NCBI GenBank assembly: GCA_050084515.1
Contig: CM114273.1
Coordinates: 22,258,001-22,322,000 of the forward strand
Direction: 5' to 3'
Length of the DNA stretch: 64,000 nucleotides
DNA from: Blasia pusilla
Lineage: Eukaryota > Marchantiophyta > Marchantiopsida > Blasiales
Shown in pieces: positions 10,455 to 22,897 of this stretch (position 1 is its first letter; each line of letters starts with the position of its first letter). Below the pieces are notes generated by a model that was given only the letters and a program-made list of their open reading frames with translations, did no database searches and was not told where the DNA came from. The position numbers were made by a program, and so were the translations under genes.

Positions 10455-13400
10455 ATGGACACTCTGGAGCCTGATCATGGAGCGAATGGGACGATGAACA
10501 GGGGTCGTGTGTCGAGTGTGCCCACTTTCGGGACTCAGGCTGATGCGCTGCTCCGCAAGAATCTTACCTTCCAGGTTCACACCGTAACTTTCATGTCTAT
10601 ACTCCTGAACATCCCACAACTTTGAGTCCTTGAACTTAGTAGACTAGTTCGGCTATCTCTTCAGTGGGATTTGTCGAGAGCTTTCCGATTCAAATGTCGA
10701 TGAGCAGAAATATCTAGGCCAGTTGTAAGTGAGCCCGAAATCTTTCTTCTGCAAAGCAATGAAGAGCTGGTGGCTTATGATATTGTATGACCCTTTGTGA
10801 GGGGAATGTCACTCAGAGAAAGGTGACTCTTGTCGACTTAACTCAACTATGTAGTATTATAACAGCGCAGAGGTAAGACGACGTTGAAACCAGTACTCTC
10901 AAAATGTCAACAGCTGGAGGGTCCCAGGATTTCATGAAAAAGTGGCAATCCTTACAGAGTTGTGTGAGTGTGTGTGTGTGTGTCGGGTCGGGTATATTAT
11001 TGTAAGGTACATTTGTGTCGGATTTCGTTGTATGAATCTTGGAATCGCGGATCTGACTTCAAGAATTTCTTGTGTCTTTTGCAGAAACGCAACTCTCGGT
11101 CGAATTGCTGTATTATAGCCTTTCCGATATTGATTTGTATTTTACTGTTCATAATCCAAAGCTTAATTAACAGGATCTTTGATGCGGCCAAGTATAAGTG
11201 TGGTTGCCTCGAGGGTACAGACATTTGTGGCATTCAATATTCCGACTCTGATCAAGCATCGAGATGTGGAATCCTGCACCCACCTGCATGGCCCAGTCTA
11301 TTGCAGGTTCCACGTCCACAGTATCGAGCAAATGTACCCGATTCACTGTTTCAAGGGTTGAATCCTCGTCCTGCAACCATCCTTTACACTGGGAAAAATC
11401 AAGAGACTTCATCGGGTAATCTTCTACTCTTAACATTACTTAGTCTTAAACCATAAACTATTGCATCATTGTTGAAGTCTCGGGTTGGGTCTGTCCTGCA
11501 AAAGAAGTGCATGAGCTGAGGGCGCAACAATTGGTACCAATGGTTGAACCATCGGTACCATTGAGGTACCAGGGTTCAACCACAGGGGTAGCAATGTCCT
11601 GCATTTGAAAATTGGGTTCTAGGGTAGCATTGGAATGTATGGGAACTAGAAACTGCTTTGAGGATAGCGGCGTGCTCATAGCTGGAGAATCGTTTGTGGT
11701 ACCTGGTGTGTGCTCACACGTTTTATTTCTCTCTTGTCCTAGGGAAGTAAAACTGATGCTTGTTTGGACTCTGTAACCTTGCAGCTCTGGCCAGAAGCCT
11801 TCTCATTTCCAATCCTTCACAAAGTGCTACAAACAACCTGACACCAAACATATCGGAGTCGTTGCTAATGTACTCTCAATTGATAGCTGTGGGTGCTCTC
11901 CTCAAAACTTCTGGGTCTACCCTTGACCTCGTTGAAGTACTGCTTTTTTTCTGATATCAAATATCACCTTTGAAGCCTTAAACTCAGTAATTATCAGTGG
12001 AAGACGAAGTAGCACAGCCCCGAACGTAACTGACACAAAATATGTAGTTACAAGAAGTATTGAAGCTTTGTATACTCAGCAGTATTACTGTTTGGCTCCA
12101 AGTTTATTACCAGTTCTAGTCAGGTTTTCAAGCAACAGCTATGTTCTGCCCAAAACTCAGGGTCACCACTCACAGAATGTGCTGTATACAGGGATCAGGA
12201 TCAGAGTTAATTTCTCAACTGGTTATCGAGCCTGGTTTTATGGAATCTGAACCGTTATACGTGTTGCGAAATGGGACATGTGCTCAAACTGCTGACCTTT
12301 CCTTCACTTATCAATTAGGAGAGGGTCTCCCAAGTGTAACATATCGTATGTACTCTGAAGGCTACCCTGAACATTTGTTCTTAATGGATCCATTTAGCTA
12401 ATGGAAAATGTGGACATTTTATGTTTACTGTGTTGGTCATTCATGGGTTTCTAGACTTAAGTTCCTATGCCAGTACAATTAATCGTGTGTTTAAATTTGA
12501 TTTTGCAGCGTCTCAGTGTTTGACTACTCAAGTTGTATTTCGTGAGAACTCCACTGCCATAAACAATGAGCTTTATAAAGGGTTCCGCAAGGGAGACTCT
12601 GTAGGAAATCCAAAACAAATGATCAACGAATATGTAACAGGTGAATGGCTGAATTGAGTCAGGATTCAAGTGCTTGTGCTGCCTAGTCCTTTGTTAAAAT
12701 CAATCACCTGACTCGTCATTGACTGCATACAGCTTATGATTTTGGAGATACCTCTTTGAACAATTTGGACGTCGCGATATGGTTCAATCAGACCATGACT
12801 AATGACACTGGCAATACTCCCCCTGGACTCGCTCGTACTTCAAAGCCCATGAACTTGGTAACCCTCACAAAATTCTACAAGCAAAACCTTGCGTAATCAA
12901 GAATGCTTTTCAGCCAATGTTGCAGTTGCTTCATCCCAGACAGAAGATTTGTTGAACTTTCCTCGGCCCATGTGACCTTGATACGTATCTGATCGGGTTG
13001 CGATGTGCACTTCAGGCAGCACAGTCATTTCTGCGCTTGAGGTTAGGACCTCAGGCTGAACTACCAATTTGGTTCATAAAAGACATGCCCAGAACTCCAT
13101 CCAGGCTTCGATTGGACTTAGTGTCTCTGGTTGGGCCCCTATTTTACATGTGGGTTGCTCAACTTCTGTTCCCTGTAAGTAGCCCAACTTTAGTGCAACA
13201 TTCCTGTTGGAATGTCAGTGCTGTGATAGTCTATACACCACCTCAATTTTCTAGTATTTGCTTTCAACAGGGCTCTTCATTTGTGGATATGTTCTAGTAT
13301 TTTCTCACAGGAGTCAGTTTCTGTTTTTCCAACATGTTTTATGCTCTACTTTGGAATTAAGTTGGGATTGCCTTCATTGATCTCAAATTTCAAGATTTGG

Positions 13401-16400
13401 TTACTTCAGTAGAGTGTATCAACCATCAAAGCTACCATCTAACTAGTGGTTTGTGTGGAGTTTCAGGTAATTCTGACTGCATTGGTTTATGAGAAACAAC
13501 GGAATCTACGCATGATGATGAAAATGCATGGCTTAGGGAATGGAGCATATTGGGTCATCACCTATGGCTACTTTTTCATTCTTTCCCTTGTTTACTTCTT
13601 ATTCTTTGTCTTATTCGGCTCAGCCATAGGTAAGGAGACACTCATTTCAGTTCCTCATACAAGTGAATTGATGTAAGGCGACAGACCAAAGATTATTAGG
13701 AGTCATTTCTCGGCCTAGAAGCACCAAGTTCATTACATTCTTCTTAAGTTGGCATGCCATGTTTTGCAGATTTAAAATTTTTTCGGCTCAATTCATACTC
13801 CCTTCAATTCATCTTTTATTTTATCTTCATGAACCTGCAAATTGCCTTGGGATTCCTTGCAGCAGCTCTTTTCACTAATGTTAAGACTGCAACTGGTGAG
13901 CCTCTTTATGCACTTGTGGATTAGTTTTTGTTGAAGTGGATTATTTCATAGCATGGAATATATTTCATCTGGTTTACTAGTCTGTGTGCAGTGGCATAAA
14001 CCCACCATTATCCAACCCAAGCCCAATGAGAACTTAATCAGGCAGTTTGGTGGGTTGTGAACAGTCAGTGGTTATCTTTATGTGTTCGGATTTGGACTTA
14101 TGGGCCAGTTTTTCTTTTCGAATTTTCTGGAGGATAAATCTACTGGCAGTAAGTTTTCAACTGTTCATCCAGTTCTATTGTTCACATTAGACCCAAGATG
14201 AGCAAGTTGGTTAGCTACCTTGGACAACACGTGAGGTTAAAACTGTTGGCATTTGATTGATGCGTTTTGAAGCTGATTGAAGCAAAGTTAGATTCTCACA
14301 ATGTGCAATTCTTTCTCTTTGGCGTAGGGGGTTGGATTTTTGTTATGGAACTTCTCCCTGCATTTTCGACATATCGGGGCCTCTATGAATTTGCAGAGTA
14401 TTCCTTCCAAGGCACTCTTCAAGATATTTCTGGGATGAGGTGGAAAAACTTAGCTGACAAAGAAAATGGGTTAAGGACGGTTTTCGTCATACAAATTATT
14501 GAATGGATTATCTTTGTAGTTCTGGCATGGTATTTGGATCAAGTGCTTTCATCTGGAAGTGGTGGGAAAAAGCACCCTCTTTTCTTTCTTGGATATAAGA
14601 ACAAAGCATCAGGAAGATCAGTATTAAGGAATTCCCTCACGAAGGGAGGTGAAATGGGTGTTGAAATGGAAAAGCCAGATGTTGCTCAAGAGGTAGCCTT
14701 CACTTGTCATTCAATTTCTCCTTATTGAATCAGGGCGAGATTCTGGACTAGATATGATAGCAAGCTTTGTGGAGCATATTTTGACCTCTGATAGTCACAA
14801 ATTTAAAATGTGATAGAATGGTCGTCATTTAGGATTTGGGCACCATCTTAAAGCATTCATATCATAGTTTAAGAACCATACTAGATCTTTGAAACATTCA
14901 ACTTGTGAGATTTTGTCCGATCTTGAGCTGATTTTTACACTTTGTTGCAGTGAAGTAGGTCGAAGTGGATAGTTGTACTCTCAGTTGCAACACCCTCTGA
15001 AATACTGACTATCATATTTTGCCCACAGAGGGCGGTGGTTGATCACTTGATTGAATCACCAAACAATTCATACACCATAGTGTGTAACAACCTGAAGAAA
15101 GTTTACCCTGGAACAGATGGAAATCCTGACAAATATGCAGTACGGGGTCTTTCACTGGCCATCCAGCGGAATGAATGCTTCGGGATGCTTGGACCCAATG
15201 GTGCCGGCAAGACCTCTACTATCAACATGGTGAGTTGTCAGCTCTCTAAATGTACTCTTAATGTGCCTGAACAGTGCAGACTCCTCCTTTTGTCCAAGGT
15301 TTCTACTTCCTTCAAATTTTGAGATAATGCTGATGCATGAGATCAGAGGTGGGAATTCAACCTCTAACATGGGTGAGATAAACCTGCAGATGATTGGATT
15401 ACTGACACCCAGTTCAGGAACAGCTTACATAAATGGGCTGGACATCCGCACAGACATGGATCAGATTTACACAAGCATGGGAGTGTGTCCACAGCATGAG
15501 TATGTCTCTCTACACTCCTGGCATACTCATGGCAAGACTTAAATATATTGTGTCTTTTGTTTGGCTCAGGGAATGAGTCAAAAACTCAGTGAAAGTTATG
15601 ATCCATTTTTGCAGTCTACTCTGGGAGCAATTAACTGGAGTTGAGCATCTATACTTCTATGGGCGACTGAAAAATTTGAAGGGTGCTGCCCTTGCAAGTG
15701 TGAGTAGACATAAAGTTACTGGTTAGACTTGAGGAACTGTTGGGGATTGATGGGCTACTTTCTGGGCCTTGCTTTAAAGTAGCATTCCTTACCATGAAAT
15801 TGCTCTAAACTCTTCACTGAAGATACATCTTGCTTTGCAACGTTAGTGACTTATTTTACCAAGGACAACCAAGTCTTGCAATCAACATTGATACCACCAC
15901 TAACAAATGCATCGGGCTCAATTTTCAGGCTGTGGAAGCATCTTTGAGGAGTGTAAATCTCTTCAATGGGGGAGTAGGGAACAAGAGAGCAGGCCAGTAC
16001 AGTGGTGGGATGAAGCGGCGATTGAGTGTTGCTATATCCCTCATAGGTGACCCACAAGTAAGTGATGATTTCTTCTCAGCACTTTCAATGGTGGATTCCC
16101 AAGAGCCAGTGTTTGGAAATACACGTGGTGCAGATTGAGACATGTGACTAGCCAATTAGCAGTCTAGATTGAAAGAGAGTTTTGAAATGTAAATCTGACT
16201 GAACAATGATATCTTAGAAACTCATAAAAGCCCCATTTCCTGAAGAAAAAATTTCAGGTGGTGTATATGGATGAACCAAGTACCGGTCTGGATCCAGCTT
16301 CCCGTGCTAACTTATGGAGTGTGGTCAAGCAAGCCAAGAAAGATCGTGCTATCATCCTCACCAGTATGTCAACCAATCCATCCTTTTTATGCTACTGAAT

Positions 16401-17053
16401 CTCAATTTTCTGGAGGTGTCACCTGTTAACGGTTCTGTGGGAGAATCCAAAGAAATTGTGATGCAATATGATTTGTTTCTCATTCCCGATTTTATCTCAT
16501 TGTAGCACACTCAATGGAGGAAGCAGAGGCTTTGTGTGACCGGCTTGGTATCTTTGTCAATGGACAACTCCAATGCATTGGCGATTCCAAGGAGGTGAGC
16601 ACATTCCACTGTAGTTATTGTAGTCTTCCCTTTTTATTGATTATGGTGTGAACTTTGTAGAATGAAAAGGCTGTCAATACATGTCTATGGCTCTTATCCC
16701 TAATTTTTCCTCTGATAGACAGTCTTAAGCTAACATGTGCGAACCTCCTGCAGTTGACGGCAAGGTATGGGGGCATTCACGTGCTGACAATTACTACACC
16801 TAGTGAAGAGGAGCAAGACGTTATAAAAATGGTGGAGTCACTATCTCCAAATGCCCAAAAAGTTTACGGACTATCTGGTACCCAGAAATTTGAAATTCCC
16901 AAGTCTGATGTCCAGATTGCCCAAATATTTGCATCTGTGGAGAGGGCTAAGGCACATCTTACCATCCAAGCGTGGGGAATTGCTGATACTACTCTTGAAG
17001 ACGTCTTCATAAAGGTTGCTCGTGAAGCACAAGGAGATCTTAGCTTGTCTTAG
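10455..17053 (+). CDS. Half-size ABCA-type ABC transporter (plant ATH/ABCA subfamily)
   Basis: About 18 exons. Exon 1 (10455-10574) starts with MDTLEPDHG and ends [10 protein letters not shown]; exon 2 (11085-11415) continues KRNSRSNCC into the first membrane segment ([15 protein letters not shown]). Later exons: 12509-12640, 12733-12857, to 13174, 13467-13629, 13770-13895, 14065-14148 and 14328-14692. These cover the luminal loop and a membrane bundle (for example [20 protein letters not shown]). The nucleotide-binding domain follows: Walker [10 protein letters not shown] (15029-15229), Q-loop CPQHDLLWE (spliced 15390-15499/15615-15699), signature YSGGMKRRL (15929-16057), Walker [14 protein letters not shown] (16258-16363), H-loop THSMEEAE (16506-16594). 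The last exon is 16754-17053. Phases of the last eleven exons are mutually compatible. One membrane domain and one ATPase domain mark a half-size transporter, expected to dimerise and move lipid-like substrates. Exons between 11785 and 12400 are approximate. All ATPase motifs are intact, so it is probably functional. Confidence 0.88.
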
Positions 17054-17967
17054 TTCTTATGTGAAACTGAGGGAAATATCTCCCAGCGTATGTTAATTAC
17101 AATTTCTTACCAACTTTTCTAGTGCACACCATAAGCTGCTTCGCTGCTGCCCAATCAAGTGAAGGTCTAACCTCTAAATTCACCTGCCACTGTTTCAAAG
17201 ATCTTCGATCAAGTGAGAGTTCATCGACAGAGTATTTTAACCATGTTTACAGGAATGAGCCAGGTAATCATCTTATATTCCATGCTCAACACTTTGTAAT
17301 TCTCTTAGTTCAGCAGCAGCAGGATAGTCAGCCTTTGGTCACAAACCCACACTGGAGTTTGGCAATGTTGATTCATTCATTCTCAGGAAGCTACCTCTGA
17401 AGCCTAAAATCATTTTCTAGAGTGTTGAATATGACTAAAGTTAGTCTTGAAAATGAGTGTACTATGTTCGATTCTTGTGTGTACATATTTTTTTGGAAAA
17501 TTCAAGTGCTCCTCTCATACACTTCTTCCCAGGACTCAACTATCCTTGTCATCACCAATGATGATTTATCATAGTGGTTTTTTGGAGTGGATTTAAGTCC
17601 CAAGAGTTCATTGTGGTTGATTGGGATGGAAGACCTTCCCATGGACTGAATGATCTAGCCTTCCATTTGATTGTCAACCACATGCAAAGTCCTGTTAAAA
17701 AATAGAGTTTTAACATTGAGTCCACAACTAGTGAAACCATTGGCAATGGATGACAAGAAGAATTGGTTATCTAGGACATTTAAGAAAGACACATGGGATA
17801 CTTTGGCGCACAATATCCACACTAGAATGCCCGACCTCACAAGTAGAATAAGATAAGATAACAATCATATTATGACAAAATAATAATTTTTAATAAGATG
17901 TATTCATATTGTGGTTTGTTGTGGGTTTTAAGAAGAAATGAAATTTTTTTGATAATAATGATCATAG

Positions 17968-18330
17968 GAAGTGGTGGGATTTATTTTGATTGGTGAAAAT
18001 TATATCTATGGGAAAATGGTTTAATAATGATACTATGTATATGAGGAGTGGGATAAATTTTTTTAAAAATATTATAAGGGATAGTGGGATTTAATTTGAT
18101 TGGTGGTGATAATATTTAAGGGAGGAGGGATTTAATGATGATTTTATGAATGTGTTGGATTACATTTATGAGAATGGTTTAGTGGTGATTTATACATGTG
18201 AAAAGTGGGTTAAAATTTAGATAATAATTATTGTAAGAAGTAGTGGGGTTTAGTTTGATTGACGAAGTTATATTTATGGGGGAAGCAGTTTAGAGGGAAT
18301 TTTATATATGTGAGAAGTGGGTTAAAAAAG
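17968..18330 (+). repeat. Imperfect AT-rich tandem repeat downstream of ABCA
   Basis: Units beginning near 17968, 18079 and 18236 share 'gtgggattta.ttgattgg', then a 'ttatgggg..aa.ggttta' block and 'atatgtgagaagtggg'. Spacing varies from about 110 to 157 bp, and there is an extra half unit in between. No coding potential is seen. The neighbouring stretches 17054-17967 and 18331-18884 hold nothing I recognise. Confidence 0.55.
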
Positions 18331-18884
18331 AATGCTCTCTAGTAGTAGATAGAGTAAGGACGATGTAACAACAAGAAGCATAGGGTTAAGATATTAATTG
18401 AGATTTTTGGCAATAGAGCAAGAATATGGACTAAACACGTGAAGTGAGACAATGCTTGTGTTCTCTTATCAATTAAAACATTTGAATATTCGTATCATGT
18501 CTTTTAATAAGTTCTTAAAAATCAGTTCATCATATCATCAAACATCTTATGGGTCAGATATAACCATTGGCCAAAAAAATTCCCATACCTTGGAAGCATT
18601 GGAAGTGAGAATATATTGTACATCCTGACTTTCTATAGTTTACCCTTCAAAAGGTAATAAAAGTAGATTTTTTTTATAATACATCTTATTGGACATTAAA
18701 AAAATTTCTTATTTTTCCTTCTATCAAGTGGGGAAAAAAGGTACTCTTTTTTCAATTCCCATCTTTCAATTAATAAAAGAGAATCACTTATTTTGATCCA
18801 AAATTACTCAAAATTAAAAAGATTTTCATCGAATCATAATGACAAAAATAACTCAAGCCCTTAACTTTGTCACCTCTTTTCAGA

Positions 18885-19390
18885 TAGATCAAGAATTTGG
18901 ATAGAGTGCCTTTGAAGATATTGGAAGACAACTTCAAAAGGTCAAGGGTGATCTGTTGAGGTCGTGGGTAACTTGAGAGATCAAGTTTCCCTTTCGTTTT
19001 GGTTCATTTGTAGCTATATAGAAAAATTAATTGTTTTTGGTAAGTTGTCGTTAGAAGTAGAGTTGACTTTCCACTTTGGAGAGTGGCCCTTGATCCCCTA
19101 CACCAAGTCACAAGGAGATGACCTGCAAGCATAGGTCACCATGGAGAGAGCTTGCGAGAGGGAAGGGCATATACCAAAGAAGAGAGAGCTTTGGAGCCCA
19201 TTCTTTGTTTGTTGAACCTCTTGGCATGAGACAACAGAGTTATGGTCGTCCTTGCCTTGTGAATAACCAAAGGTTCTCATTAGGATAGTGGGTTTGGCAT
19301 GAGAGCGAGATGATTTGTGTAAGAGACATTTGTGCACTTATGACTTACAACGAGAGAATGAGAAATTGAGGGCTCTACCATACGGGAGCT
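18885..19390 (+). repeat. Dispersed repeat, copy A (LTR-like; second copy at about 29000-29470)
   Basis: This stretch matches 29000-29470 in the same orientation over several hundred bases. Shared blocks include 'accatggagagagcttg', 'gttgaacctcttggcatgag' and 'tctcattaggatagtgggttt' (small differences between copies). Both contain a pre-repeat 'caagtttc..cctttcgtttcggttcattt' block. It carries no ORF. Its size and lack of coding suggest a solo LTR or LTR fragment, but ends of the TG...CA type were not established. Confidence 0.55.
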
Positions 19391-19623
19391 TGCTACTGTC
19401 TCGATGTTTTTGCAGACTGGGAACCGGGTTCCTCATTCCCCTGCTCATAGGAGTGCTTACGAGTCGCATGTTTGTGTTGTTTTTTGTGCCATCTTTTGTG
19501 AGAAAAAATGGTGCGCGGAAGCACTACCTAATTTAAGATAGAAATTTCCGGGCAAGGGTGGAATGCTCGATGTGCGCGGGCCCGAGTGCGGGCAGCACGC
19601 TCATGGAGCATGCACTCGGGCCC

Positions 19624-19692
19624 ACACGAACATGTCCGTCCTTGAGACGAACATATGTCCGCGAACACGGACTTTTTCCGCATGTAACCTTG
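19624..19692 (-). repeat. Terminal-repeat-like 'tgtccg' motif, reversed copy
   Basis: Reversed, this begins caaggttacatgcgg and continues with 'aaa.agtccgtg..cgcggacatatgt.cgt', matching + strand copies at 20661 and 32337. The surrounding DNA (19560-19870) is GC-rich with 'gcgggcccgagtgcggg' palindromes. The motif looks like the terminus of a non-autonomous DNA transposon. Confidence 0.5.
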
Positions 19693-19930
19693 CCTGTCAT
19701 CATACTAGTGCGCATCACGTCTGACGCTCATTTTTTGGTCGGGCCCTTTGATTTGTCCCCTCCGGCCCTAACCCGTATGCGGGCTCTAGGGCCCGTGTAT
19801 AGCCTGCAGCTCTGTGGCTCGTGACGTCCCCCCCTTGCCCCATGCCCCTCCCCTCCCCTAAGAGAGGCATGGTTAGACTAGTTTTTCCAGTTTTCTTTAG
19901 ATTAAGAGATGATCCTATATTTCGAGGGGT

Positions 19931-20570
19931 ATGCATGGTTTCCATGACTACATCGTGAAATTGAAGAGATTTTCCAATAGAGTGGCACAGGCATTTGACT
20001 GGGAAGTGGATGTTGTGGAAGCTGATAGGTTAACTAAATTTTGTGCCCAACAAGGTGTTAACGTGGAGAGAGCGTATGTCGATCTCAAGACATATAAGAA
20101 TGAGAAGCAGAATTCTGTAGAGTCGGCTCTCCTAGAAAGATTTTGTGTAGAGTTAAGAAGTGCTCAACGTCTTTTCAAGGGACGTAGTACTTCTCTGGGG
20201 CTGACATTGATCATTTCATGTGCAATAACATTGATTTCCAATAAGAATGTAGTAGTAGGACATGACCCAAGCGATATCGTGGGAACCGGTTTACACGGAA
20301 TTGTGTAATGTGGAATTTTTCATACCGACCTCCATGCCAAGAACATGTTCATCCATTTTGGATCCAACTCTAGCCGATACATCGGCATTGGAGATTGGGG
20401 AAATGTGGATAGATGAAATCTTAGCATCTCCTCATAGATGGTGGCAGCATGAAAAAAAATCAGGCTGGGCATATAACACCGGAGTTGACATCAGGGCCTT
20501 AGAATCTCCCTTTTAGCAAGACCACTGAAATCTATGCCCTAGGAATGATTGTGAAGAATTTGAACTATGT
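19931..20570 (+). pseudogene. Protein-kinase-like pseudogene in a dispersed repeat, copy A
   Basis: The first 125 codons (from 19931) encode a polar helical segment with no recognised motif. In another frame follow kinase-domain hallmarks: HTDLHAKNM at 20321 (catalytic loop HxDxxxxN), DWG at 20393 (DFG position), TPELTSG near 20480 (APE position) and KTTEIYALGMIVKNL near 20520 (like the helix F region D-x-Y/W-S-x-G). Frameshifts and stops separate the pieces, so it is broken. A copy with the same upstream DNA lies at 32975-33720. This looks like a host kinase sequence spread as part of a repeat. The kinase subfamily cannot be named. Confidence 0.55.
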
Positions 20571-20660
20571 GACATTATGACATTCAACCTCTCTCTAGGG
20601 AATGCCCAAGCGTACGTGAGATTTACTTATTTCGAGAGGATTCGAAAGTGGCCATTAGCT

Positions 20661-20962
20661 CAAGGTTGCATGTGGACAAAGTCCGTGTCCGTGGACTTAT
20701 GTCCGTCCTATGGAAGGACTTGTCCGTGTGGGCCCCACCTTTCCCTTCTTTCTCATTCCTCTTACTTGCCTCCGTTTTCCATACTCCTCCATTTCTTCCT
20801 CCCTCCACCTCCACTCCCTCCTCCCTCATTGCTCCTCTCATCCTTGCCTTGCCTTCCATCGTGGCCTAAAAGTGTGGGTCCCACCTCTTAGAACCCATGT
20901 CTGTGGACATGTCCATCCATGTCAGTCCTAAGGAAGGACTTGTCTGTTTTGGTGTAACCATG
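20661..20962 (+). mobile_element. MITE-like element with imperfect terminal inverted repeats
   Basis: The left end starts caaggttgcatgtggac, and the right end read in reverse starts catggttacaccaaaac. Both continue with 'aagtcc' and 'tgtcc' motifs. The interior is pyrimidine-rich with no coding capacity. Size (about 300 bp) and the CAAGG terminus would fit a non-autonomous hAT-type element, but I could not find an 8-bp target duplication. It lies just downstream of the kinase-like repeat. From 20963 to 21260 nothing is recognised. Confidence 0.45.
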
Positions 20963-21261
20963 CCCTCTGATTGCAAAAGCTTAGAGTTTCTTATTGCATA
21001 TATCCGAGCAAATGTAAAAGTATTAGGTGTACACAATGTAGATTCGGGATTAAGGCCAATAATAGTGGTAGTGTGAGTCTAAATCCGTTTGAGGATTGGA
21101 TATTTTCCATGAGAAATGAAAGACTTGGTTCAAAAAGATTAATGTGTTACTATGAATTATTGTAAATGATGAATCTTGATTGATGTGCGGATGTATCGTG
21201 TGCCATCGCATCACTATCATTGGAATCATTTCTAAATCACTTTTCTTTTTGTATTTCCGTA

Positions 21262-22830
21262 AAAGACAAGATGGTGTTGCCACCTCATGAAGACCGTGGC
21301 CCTCACAACAATGAGGACGACGGAAGAGGGGAAGAACCCCTTGATACACCAACACCAGAGATGCCTTCGGAGGTGAACAAGAAGATTGTCTCGCAATTCG
21401 TCTGGGAAGATGAATCGAAGGCGCACTTGGATAACGCCATTGACCCACAAGTTTTGAAAGGAGAATTCAAGAAGTCGCGGCTGAAGTGGCCGGAGCGTGC
21501 AATTGGAGAATTTGCAAGGAAAGTGGAAGAGAATGAGTGGACAAAGGATTGGGTTTTATTCAATGCCATCTGAAAGTACAAAGACCTCCCCAAGAGGAAG
21601 AGGAAGTTAGTGACCAAGGTATTTGTTCAGCTCAAAGTCACAGAGTTGATGAAGGATATGGAGGTTCAATATGGCGATGTGGATGAGGGGTCTTCGAGAA
21701 GAGATAAGATATAAGAGACCAAGAGAAGAAGATAATTTAACCCCACCGCAACACTTTAAACAAGCAAGAGTGGAAGCTTCATCGCCACGAGCGTCATCAC
21801 GCCATTATCAGCAAGGTGGATTTTCAAGGAGTCTTTAAGCCATACTATCTTCCTTGGATGGTCAAAGAAGAAATCGTAGTGTTGAAGAAGATATATAAGA
21901 CGAGAGTGGAGATAAGGGCGAGTGCAAATGGGGGCAAAGGATAGACGAGATGGGTTGAATGACCTCTATGTAGGTCGTAGTACGAGCTTTGATGAGCCCG
22001 AGGAGAGTTTTGATTGCCATGTATATAGCGGTGCTCCTTCCCGAACCTTTCGTGGGGAGAGTACTCCGGATAATAGCGAGATAATGTCTCGTCTATCACA
22101 GTTGGAGAGTTTAATAACAAATTCCCAACGCAATGTTGATTTAACCGCGGAATACAACTTTTTGAAGGGGAAGTATGAACAACTATCTGAGGAGCACATC
22201 AGATTGAAGAGAGAGATGGAGAGGCTTTTGAACGAATCTATTACAAGAGATGACCTTCATAGAAGGCAAAGAGTTATAGTGGCTGACCACATAGAGTTGT
22301 GGAGGAGAGCATACGAGAACATCGTGGCAAGATGACAACAAGAGATGGATGAATTGTTACGATGGAGAGCAAGGGGTAACGTGGGAGAACTCACCCCTGA
22401 GACAACTCTACTTGAGGGTTGTCTCGTGAAAGAGGTTGATATGATCTTATTTTAACCTATCAAGGAGTTGTGGCCTCCAGCTCTACGCGTAGCATGGGAC
22501 AATGTCGTAGATCCAAAGGTTGCAAACTATGTCTCTATGATGTTGGCACCAACACCTCTTAATCCAAGCACACAAGTGCAAGATCTTCCAAATTGGATGA
22601 AGGCAATCGTAATAAGTGAAGGAGCGGATCTCACGCCAAACAACTAGCCCAAATGCATGATCTGCTTCAACCCTATTGCTACAGAAGGTTGCTACGTGAC
22701 AGGCGCATGTAGAGCTTGTTATTGGCATTCATCTTGTTTTCAAAAGGCCATACTACTATCTCACAAGCTTGGTCATGAAGACTCTATCACCTTTTCGACA
22801 TATCTTTCCACGCTCCTGATGGAAATACAC
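21262..22830 (+). pseudogene. Unrecognised gene: acidic N-terminus, coiled coil and C-terminal zinc-cluster
   Basis: Three collinear coding-like blocks lie in one direction. The first (21271-21570) is acidic, followed after a stop by a basic piece (YKDLPKRKRKL). The second (21922-22335) has a strong coiled coil: MSRLSQLESLITNSQRN, then LKGKYEQLSEEHIRLKREME. The third (22440-22830) ends in a cysteine/histidine cluster: CMICFN, CYVTG, ACRACYWHSSCF (C-x2-C, C-x2-C, H-x2-C), resembling a RING or PHD-type zinc site. Stops and frameshifts separate the blocks. The final block runs in frame into gypsy copy 2. I do not recognise the family; it may be a transposon or captured host gene. Confidence 0.4.
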
Positions 22831-22897
22831 CACCCACATATCACAAGCAAAACCCAAAAGCAGGAAAATTTCACTTTCAGTTTGGGACATCGTAGCC

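Noticed and set aside
17122-17400. Separate gene after ABCA
   Set aside because: A short frame with no motif, probably ABCA 3' UTR or downstream DNA.
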